From Robiginitomaculum sp. (lineage in GTDB: Bacteria > Pseudomonadota > Alphaproteobacteria > Caulobacterales > Maricaulaceae): a stretch of 11,824 bases of DNA. Where the stretch lies: the NCBI GenBank assembly GCA_026993275.1, contig JALWUB010000441.1, forward strand, positions 1-11,824, read 5' to 3'. The position numbers and the translations under genes were made by a program. The notes below the pieces were generated by a model. The model was not told where the DNA came from, ran no database searches, and was given only the letters and a program-made list of their open reading frames with translations. Positions 7,063 through 11,824 of this stretch are shown here, one piece after another. Every line of letters begins with the position of its first letter. Position 1 is the stretch's first letter.

Positions 7063-7968
7063 TCAGCTGAGCATGAATTCCCAGATTTCGTCGGAATAAT
7101 AGAACAGACGCCGTTCGCGCGGCAGGCCGATGACATCCGGGTCCTTGCGCAACCGTTCCATGGCCCTGAGCCGGTCTGAAAACGCCTTTTCCGTCAGTTT
7201 GATGACCTTGCGCGGGATTTGCGCCTGCAACAGGATTGCCGTGGATTGCTGCAGAATGTCCTTGGAGCCTGCCAGATATTGCCCCTCCAGAGCTGCCTTG
7301 CAGGAAATCATGTCATGGGCGTCCTGAAAGCGCGAGACCCGCCTGTAGTGATCCAGAGTGTTGACAACAAAATCCAGTTCTTCCCGCAAGGCCGGATGTT
7401 GGAGATAGAGGGCCTTGGCTTCGCTGATCTTTTCTTCGATTTCCGCCTTCAGCTCCTCATCCTTTTCAATCACGAAGATCAGGTCAATATCCGAGCCGCG
7501 CACCAGCTTGCCCGTGCTTCGTTCCGGCCGTGGGACCAGGTGCGCCATATTGCGGCAGACATCTCCGGCGATCAAAACACCGGTGCGGTTCAGAATGTCA
7601 GCACTCAGGGCCTCCGACACGGCCTGGCGGGCAATCTGGCGTTTTTGCTCTGAAATGCGCACATGCTCCTGGCGGGCACGCTCCGCATCATCAAGCGCCT
7701 GTTCAAAATTCCCCAGGGTTGAAACCCGGTTGTATGTCAGAAAATCCCGCAGGATTGAGGGGCTGAGCCGCGCCAGGCCCTCGATTTTTTCGTCAATGCG
7801 CAAGTAATACCGCGCAAAAGGCGTGGTGTAGATGGCCGCACTGTTGTGGCAGGTCCGCCAGATGTCAAAATACCTGTTGTCCAGCTTTTCTGCAATTTCA
7901 ACGCCGGACACAGAGCTTTTGCCGTCCAGGATTTGCAGAATCTGCGCTTCCATATCCTTGTCCAGCAT
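7063..7968 (-). CDS. Nucleotidyltransferase-fold protein with helical, possibly winged-helix N-terminus
   Basis: The 301-residue protein has a DNA polymerase beta-like nucleotidyltransferase core. The sequence LVRGSDIDLIFVI (155-167) gives the metal-binding Asp160 and Asp162, and ELDFVV (197-202) supplies a candidate third acidic residue, Asp199. VLIAGDVCRN (131-140) sits where the family has its hG[GS] glycine motif, but reads GD. The later ALEGQYLAGS (226-235) resembles the segment after the core in GlnD/DUF294-like enzymes. Residues 1-60 could form a winged helix (VSGVEIAEKL), followed by a charged helix around 90-120. Such enzymes transfer a nucleoside monophosphate to a protein, RNA or small molecule; the substrate here is unknown. 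There is no signal peptide. The ATG at 7966-7968 has GGAG 7 bases upstream. The gene is divergent from the pentapeptide-repeat gene and converges on the dehydratase gene. Antitoxin or defence roles are possible for the fold, but no partner gene is seen. Confidence 0.75.
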   Translation of the reverse strand: MLDKDMEAQILQILDGKSSVSGVEIAEKLDNRYFDIWRTCHNSAAIYTTPFARYYLRIDEKIEGLARLSPSILRDFLTYNRVSTLGNFEQALDDAERARQEHVRISEQKRQIARQAVSEALSADILNRTGVLIAGDVCRNMAHLVPRPERSTGKLVRGSDIDLIFVIEKDEELKAEIEEKISEAKALYLQHPALREELDFVVNTLDHYRRVSRFQDAHDMISCKAALEGQYLAGSKDILQQSTAILLQAQIPRKVIKLTEKAFSDRLRAMERLRKDPDVIGLPRERRLFYYSDEIWEFMLS

Positions 7969-7995
7969 GGCGGTGCTCCGTCAAAATGGTGGGCC

Positions 7996-8009
7996 TGGGT
8001 CACAACCCA
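7996..8009. other. Short inverted repeat in the divergent intergenic region
   Basis: TGGGT-CACA-ACCCA is a perfect 5-base inverted repeat with a 4-base spacer. It lies 28 bases upstream of the nucleotidyltransferase ATG, within the 138-base region shared with the divergent pentapeptide-repeat gene. It could be an operator. The arms are short and GC-rich, so chance is a real alternative. Confidence 0.2.
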
Positions 8010-8106
8010 AGACAGTGTTTCCACTCAATTACGGCAATTTAAGTCGTGCTGAAAGCAATTTTGGCGTAAACGGAAAAGCATATGCCCACCATAATGGAAC
8101 ACGTTC

Positions 8107-9291
8107 ATGCTTGATCGCCTGATTGCCGCCTTGATTTTGGGGCTCGGTCTTGGTCTTGGCGCCATGTCCCCTGCCGCTGGCGCCGAAGACCTGTTGCGCC
8201 TTGTCGGCTTTGGCGGCGTGTGCGCCGATTGCGACCTGTCCGGCAAGGACTTGTCCGGTGTCGCCATGCACGGCGCCAGTTTCCCGCGCGCCGATTTTAC
8301 CAGCGCCAATCTTTCGGGCGCCAAGATCAGCGGCACAAACTTTGGCCGTGCCATCTTCAAACGCGCCGATTTGAGCAATGCCACGCTCATGGGCTCCAAC
8401 ATGGCCCGTTGCGATCTGACCGGTGCCAAGCTCGACAATATCGAATCCCGGGGCAGCAATCTGGCCTATGCCATACTCAATGGCGTTGAGGGCGAAGGCG
8501 CCGAGTTCGTGGGCTCGAACCTGAGCCGCGCGCGCCTGACCGGCGCCAAATTGCCCCATGCGGTGCTCGATCACAGCAATTTCAGCTATGCCGATCTTTC
8601 CGGCACGGAAATGCCCGGCGCCAGCCTGCGCGGCGCCAGACTGTTCCGGGTCCAGCTTGATGGCGCTTTGCTCAGGGATGCAGATTTCACCAGGGCCGAC
8701 CTGACCGGGGCCGAGTTCGGCCGCGCCAACATTGCCGGGGCCGTGTTCAACCAGGCCATCCTCTCGGGCGCCAATCTGTCAAAGGTCAAGGGCCTGGCGC
8801 CAGAACAACTGGCAAAGGCGTGCGGCGATGGCGCCACCGCCCTGCCCCGCGGCGTGGCCGTGCAATCGTGCGCAAACGCCAAATGGGCGGGCACGGCGGT
8901 CCGCGACACCCCAACAGGCTTCAGCTACAGCTTTGCTTTTGACATGAGCGATGCGGACCGCAAGGCCATCGCCAGCGCCACCCGCAACGCCATGCGCGAA
9001 TCACAAAATGCCCTGCGCAAGGCCCGCATCGCCCTGGCCCAGGCCCTCAATGACGGCAGTTTCCCCGAAATTGTCATCGAGCGCGACGGGCAAGACCTCG
9101 ACTGGGCCGATCCGGCGCGCAAGCAAACCATCCAGCAACGCAAGATCGAGCAGGCCATGCGGGCCCTTGATGGCCTGGAGCTGGACAACCGCCGCGCCCA
9201 AAGGGCACTGGAAGCGGCCATACGGTCTTTGGAGAAGGCGCAAATGGCCTTGCGCCAGGCCAGCCGGGACAAGGAACTGGCCGGCAAATAA
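8107..9291 (+). CDS. Exported pentapeptide-repeat protein with helical C-terminal tail
   Basis: The 394-residue product has a signal peptide (MLDRL, a Leu/Gly-rich core and cleavage probably after AGA at 26). Next comes a pentapeptide-repeat domain with the A(D/N)LSG-type consensus. The central hydrophobic residue recurs every five positions from Leu44 to Leu224, 37 repeats in unbroken register, with only positions 114 (Ser) and 129 (Gly) off-type. Such repeats fold as a right-handed square beta-helix, here about nine turns. Cys39 and Cys42 cap the start and Cys239 and Cys255 follow the end, so disulfides are possible. The last part (about 283-390) is Ala/Arg/Gln/Glu rich and probably forms long helices or a coiled coil, split by a short EIVIERDG strand-like segment. 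An export signal argues against a gyrase-protecting role, which needs the cytoplasm. The function is unknown. The ATG at 8107 has only a weak upstream GGA. Confidence 0.88.
   Translation: MLDRLIAALILGLGLGLGAMSPAAGAEDLLRLVGFGGVCADCDLSGKDLSGVAMHGASFPRADFTSANLSGAKISGTNFGRAIFKRADLSNATLMGSNMARCDLTGAKLDNIESRGSNLAYAILNGVEGEGAEFVGSNLSRARLTGAKLPHAVLDHSNFSYADLSGTEMPGASLRGARLFRVQLDGALLRDADFTRADLTGAEFGRANIAGAVFNQAILSGANLSKVKGLAPEQLAKACGDGATALPRGVAVQSCANAKWAGTAVRDTPTGFSYSFAFDMSDADRKAIASATRNAMRESQNALRKARIALAQALNDGSFPEIVIERDGQDLDWADPARKQTIQQRKIEQAMRALDGLELDNRRAQRALEAAIRSLEKAQMALRQASRDKELAGK
8230..8784 (+). repeat. Pentapeptide-repeat coding region (37 tandem repeats)
   Basis: This stretch encodes about 37 five-residue repeats in constant register inside the exported protein. 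At the DNA level it is a degenerate 15-base periodicity, with GGCGCC and GCCGA/TCT-type words recurring. The repeats are diverged from each other, so it is an old protein repeat rather than a recent tandem duplication. Confidence 0.85.
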
Positions 9292-9314
9292 GCCGCCACC
9301 CTTTTGCCTGCCGC

Positions 9315-11120
9315 CTATTTTTTCGGCTTGGGCGGTTCCACCACGCGAATGTGCAACTCTTTCAGTTGCGCCTCGGAAACCGTATTCGGCGCCTGCATCA
9401 TCAGGTCTTCTGCCTGCTGATTCATCGGGAACAGGATGACTTCCCGGATATTCTCAACCCCGGCGAGGAGCATGACAATGCGGTCAATTCCTGGTGCAAT
9501 GCCACCGTGCGGCGGCGCGCCATAGCGAAACGCATTCAGCATGCCGCCAAACTTTTCTTCCACCACATCATGGCCGTAACCGGCAATCTCGAAAGCCTTG
9601 AGCATGATGTCGGGGCGGTGATTGCGGATGGCGCCGGAAGACAGCTCCACACCATTGCAGACGATGTCATATTGCCAGGCAAGCACATCCAGCGGGTCCT
9701 GGGTTTGCAGGGCTTCCAGCCCGCCTTGCGGCATGGAAAAGGGATTGTGGGAAAAATCGACGCGTTTTTCCTCTTCATTCCACTCGAACATGGGAAAATC
9801 GACAATCCAGCAGAACCGGAACACGTCCTTTTCCACCAGATCCAGATCATGGCCGATCTTGGTCCGCGCCGCGCCCGCCAGTTTCACCGCATCCTTGCCC
9901 TTGCCCGCGGCAAAAAACAGCGCATCGCCTGCCTTGGCGCCGGCATGGGCGGCCATGCGGCGCAGCGTGTCATCGGGGATGAACTTGGCAATTGGCCCCT
10001 TGCCGGTCAGCTGGCCATCCTCTTCGGCCAGAATGATATAGCCAAGTCCCGGCGCCTGCTGTTCCTTGCGGGCCCAGTCATTGAGCTTGTCGAAAAACGA
10101 GCGCGGCTTGCCGGCCACATCCGGCGCCGGAATGGCGCGCACCACACCGCCATTGGCGACAATGCTCTTGAAGGCCTTGAACTGCACTGCGTCTTCTTCA
10201 AAAAACGCCGAGACATCGCTGATTTCAAAGGGAATGCGCAAATCAGGCTTGTCGGTGCCGTATTTGAGCATGGCCTCGGCATAGGGGATGCGGGGAAAGG
10301 CCTCGTCCGGCACATGGCGGTCCCCGGCAAATTCCTTGAACACCCCGTGCAGCACCGGCTCGATGGCCGCAAACACGTCCTCCTGGGTGCAAAAGCTCAT
10401 TTCCATGTCGAGCTGGTAGAATTCTCCGGGACTGCGATCAGCGCGGCTGTCCTCGTCGCGAAAACACGGGGCAATCTGAAAATACTTGTCAAAGCCCGAG
10501 ACCATGATCAGCTGTTTGAATTGCTGCGGCGCCTGCGGCAGGGCGTAGAACTTTCCGGGATGCAATCGCGAGGGCACCAGGAAGTCGCGGGCGCCTTCCG
10601 GCGAGGATGCCGTGAGAATCGGGGTCTGAAACTCGGTAAAGCCCTGTTCCATCATGCGGTGGCGGATGGAGGCAATCACCCTGGAGCGCAGCAGGATATT
10701 GGCGTGCAAATGCTCGCGGCGCAGATCGAGATAGCGGTATTTGAGGCGGATGTCTTCGGGATAATCAGGCTCGCCAAAGACCGGCAAGGGCAATTCCGCC
10801 GCCTCGGACAGGATGCGGAGGTCGTCCACATGCATTTCCACTTCGCCGGTGGGCAGGTTGGGGTTGATGGTATCGGCCTCGCGCGCCACCACCTTGCCGG
10901 TGACCGAGATGACGCTTTCGACGCGCAAGTGCTCCAGCGTGGAAAAATGCTGATTTTCCGGCAGCACGACGATCTGGGTGATGCCGGCATTGTCGCGCAG
11001 ATCGACAAACAGCAGGCCGCCATGGTCGCGCTTGCGATGCAACCAGCCGGCCAGCCGGACAGTCTTGCCAACATCATCGCGGCGCAATTCGCCGCAGCTG
11101 TGGGTGCGATAATCGTGCAT
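9315..11120 (-). CDS. aspS: Aspartate--tRNA ligase (probably the Asp/Asn non-discriminating type)
   Basis: This class II aminoacyl-tRNA synthetase attaches aspartate to tRNA-Asp in the cytoplasm. The 601-residue length is that of the bacterial AspRS type, which has an N-terminal OB-fold anticodon-binding domain, a catalytic core and the inserted GAD domain. Visible are [11 protein letters not shown] in the OB fold (25-35), YRYLDLR, the aspartate-binding QAPQQFKQ (196-203), motif 2 FRDED (220-224), GAD-domain sequence around 290-420, and motif 3 GIAPGIDR with Arg547. His33 in RDHGG matches the His found in AspRS enzymes that also charge tRNA-Asn, where the E. coli discriminating enzyme has Leu. 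If so, an amidotransferase (GatCAB) would convert Asp-tRNA-Asn elsewhere in the genome. The ATG at 11118-11120 has no strong Shine-Dalgarno sequence. The gene follows uvrA on the same strand after a 102-base gap holding a candidate promoter, and ends 23 bases from the convergent pentapeptide-repeat gene. Confidence 0.97.
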   Translation of the reverse strand: MHDYRTHSCGELRRDDVGKTVRLAGWLHRKRDHGGLLFVDLRDNAGITQIVVLPENQHFSTLEHLRVESVISVTGKVVAREADTINPNLPTGEVEMHVDDLRILSEAAELPLPVFGEPDYPEDIRLKYRYLDLRREHLHANILLRSRVIASIRHRMMEQGFTEFQTPILTASSPEGARDFLVPSRLHPGKFYALPQAPQQFKQLIMVSGFDKYFQIAPCFRDEDSRADRSPGEFYQLDMEMSFCTQEDVFAAIEPVLHGVFKEFAGDRHVPDEAFPRIPYAEAMLKYGTDKPDLRIPFEISDVSAFFEEDAVQFKAFKSIVANGGVVRAIPAPDVAGKPRSFFDKLNDWARKEQQAPGLGYIILAEEDGQLTGKGPIAKFIPDDTLRRMAAHAGAKAGDALFFAAGKGKDAVKLAGAARTKIGHDLDLVEKDVFRFCWIVDFPMFEWNEEEKRVDFSHNPFSMPQGGLEALQTQDPLDVLAWQYDIVCNGVELSSGAIRNHRPDIMLKAFEIAGYGHDVVEEKFGGMLNAFRYGAPPHGGIAPGIDRIVMLLAGVENIREVILFPMNQQAEDLMMQAPNTVSEAQLKELHIRVVEPPKPKK

Positions 11121-11159
11121 GGAAAATCTCGAAACCAGGATTATGCGTAAGGCCGCGCC

Positions 11160-11187
11160 AATGAAGCGATTTTGCAGGCAATGTCAA
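11160..11187 (-). promoter_or_regulatory. Candidate promoter for aspS
   Basis: On the minus strand, a perfect TTGACA (11187-11182) is followed after 16 bases by TTCATT (11165-11160), a poor -10 box. Transcription would start near 11153, about 33 bases before the aspS ATG. It lies in the gap between uvrA and aspS, so aspS may be transcribed independently of uvrA. Confidence 0.4.
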
Positions 11188-11222
11188 TCGGAGCAGGCAG
11201 AGACTTGATGCCACCTTGCGGA

Positions 11223-11824
11223 TTACATGCCCAGCAGGGGCTTCAGATACCGTCCGGTCCAACTGGCTTCACACGCCGCGACATCTTCCGGCGTGCCATC
11301 CACGACGATTTGCCCGCCGCCCTCGCCGCCTTCGGGCCCGAGATCAATGATCCAGTCGGCCTGCTTGATGACATCGAGATTGTGTTCGATCACCACCACC
11401 GTATTGCCCGCACCCACAAGCTCCTGCAGCACGTCCAGCAGCTTGCGCACATCCTCGAAATGCAGACCGGTGGTGGGCTCGTCCAGTATATAAAGCGTGC
11501 GCCCGGTGGCGCGTTTCGATAGCTCCTTGGAAAGCTTGACACGCTGGGCCTCGCCCCCCGAAAGCGTGGTTGCCTGCTGGCCAACCTGGATATAGCCCAG
11601 GCCGACCCGTTGCAAGGTCTGCATCTTGTCGCGCACCGAAGGCACGGCCTTGAAGAACTCGGCCGCCTCATCGACGGTCATGTGCAGCACGTCGGCAATG
11701 GATTTGCCCTTGAAGGTCACCTCCAGGGTTTCGCGGTTATAGCGCGCGCCCTTGCAGACATCGCACTGCACATAAACATCGGGCAAAAAGTGCATTTCGA
11801 TCTTGATGACGCCATCGCCCTGGC
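11223..11824 (-). CDS. uvrA: Excinuclease ABC subunit A, C-terminal part (partial)
   Basis: The last 199 residues of UvrA are visible; the gene enters from the right edge and its start is outside the window. UvrA is the damage-recognising ATPase of nucleotide excision repair, acting as a dimer that loads UvrB. The visible part starts with [17 protein letters not shown] and [10 protein letters not shown], the second half of the C-terminal zinc module. It continues through the ABC signature [11 protein letters not shown], Walker [13 protein letters not shown] and the H-loop [11 protein letters not shown], and ends with the Gly-rich [14 protein letters not shown] segment and a short tail. The reading frame is open up to the window edge, so the ATG at 11795 is internal. 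No clear terminator was seen between its TAA and aspS. The family assignment is certain from these motifs. Confidence 0.97.
   Translation of the reverse strand, partial: QGDGVIKIEMHFLPDVYVQCDVCKGARYNRETLEVTFKGKSIADVLHMTVDEAAEFFKAVPSVRDKMQTLQRVGLGYIQVGQQATTLSGGEAQRVKLSKELSKRATGRTLYILDEPTTGLHFEDVRKLLDVLQELVGAGNTVVVIEHNLDVIKQADWIIDLGPEGGEGGGQIVVDGTPEDVAACEASWTGRYLKPLLGM

Noticed and set aside
7050..7070. AGCTG/CAGCT inverted repeat between the convergent dehydratase and nucleotidyltransferase genes
   Set aside because: A five-pair stem with an eight-base loop and no T tract is too weak to call a bidirectional terminator.
5808..7136. Two minus-strand open frames (209 and 232 codons) opposite the dehydratase gene
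   Set aside because: Both are antisense shadows of a gene with clear Rossmann and family motifs.
8029..8574. 181-codon minus-strand open frame with a repeated GA-rich pattern
   Set aside because: The repetitive look is the reverse complement of the pentapeptide repeats. The plus-strand gene explains the periodicity.
9351..11150. 599-codon open frame on the plus strand antisense to aspS
   Set aside because: aspS is certain from its motifs. The opposite frame stays open because of codon bias, and its product is His/Gly/Ala rich without domain features.

Overview
The window looks like chromosomal core and near-core sequence from an alphaproteobacterium of moderately high GC content. The evidence is the pyruvate dehydrogenase pair: an E1 alpha gene followed, after one small gene, by an E1 beta gene whose product begins with its own lipoyl domain, an arrangement typical of Alphaproteobacteria. 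A KDO8P synthase adds that the cell makes a Gram-negative lipopolysaccharide core. I cannot name the genus. No tRNA or rRNA gene, insertion sequence, CRISPR array or phage gene was seen, and no stretch longer than 300 bases lacks a gene.

Layout from left to right. Positions 1-1596, minus strand: start of pdhB (cut by the window edge), a small predicted exported protein, and pdhA, with the small gene translationally coupled to pdhA. Positions 1720-3870, minus strand: a soluble PAS-GAF hybrid histidine kinase with a receiver domain, separated from pdhA by a weak terminator-like hairpin. Positions 3998-4384, minus strand: a DUF302 protein, with a dyad-symmetric sequence just upstream of its start. 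Positions 4490-4825, plus strand: a small unknown ORF whose 3' end overlaps the end of kdsA. Positions 4785-5654, minus strand: kdsA. Positions 5877-7049, plus strand: a short NAD-dependent nucleotide-sugar 4,6-dehydratase of the FlaA1/CapD type, convergent with a nucleotidyltransferase-fold protein (7063-7968, minus). Positions 8107-9291, plus strand: an exported pentapeptide-repeat protein with a helical tail, divergent from the nucleotidyltransferase gene. Positions 9315-11120, minus strand: aspS. Positions 11223-11824, minus strand: the 3' end of uvrA.

How the genes relate: the pdh genes feed acetyl-CoA production. kdsA, and probably the dehydratase, belong to surface-sugar synthesis, but they are divergently transcribed and need not share a pathway. 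aspS and uvrA are housekeeping genes. The histidine kinase has no DNA-binding response regulator beside it and probably signals through a phosphotransfer protein elsewhere.

I found no convincing complete new system. The least explained parts are the exported protein embedded in the pdh operon, the nucleotidyltransferase with its helical N-terminal region beside a membrane-less dehydratase, the exported 37-repeat pentapeptide protein, the Cys/His-rich GAF domain of the kinase, and the dyad upstream of the DUF302 gene.
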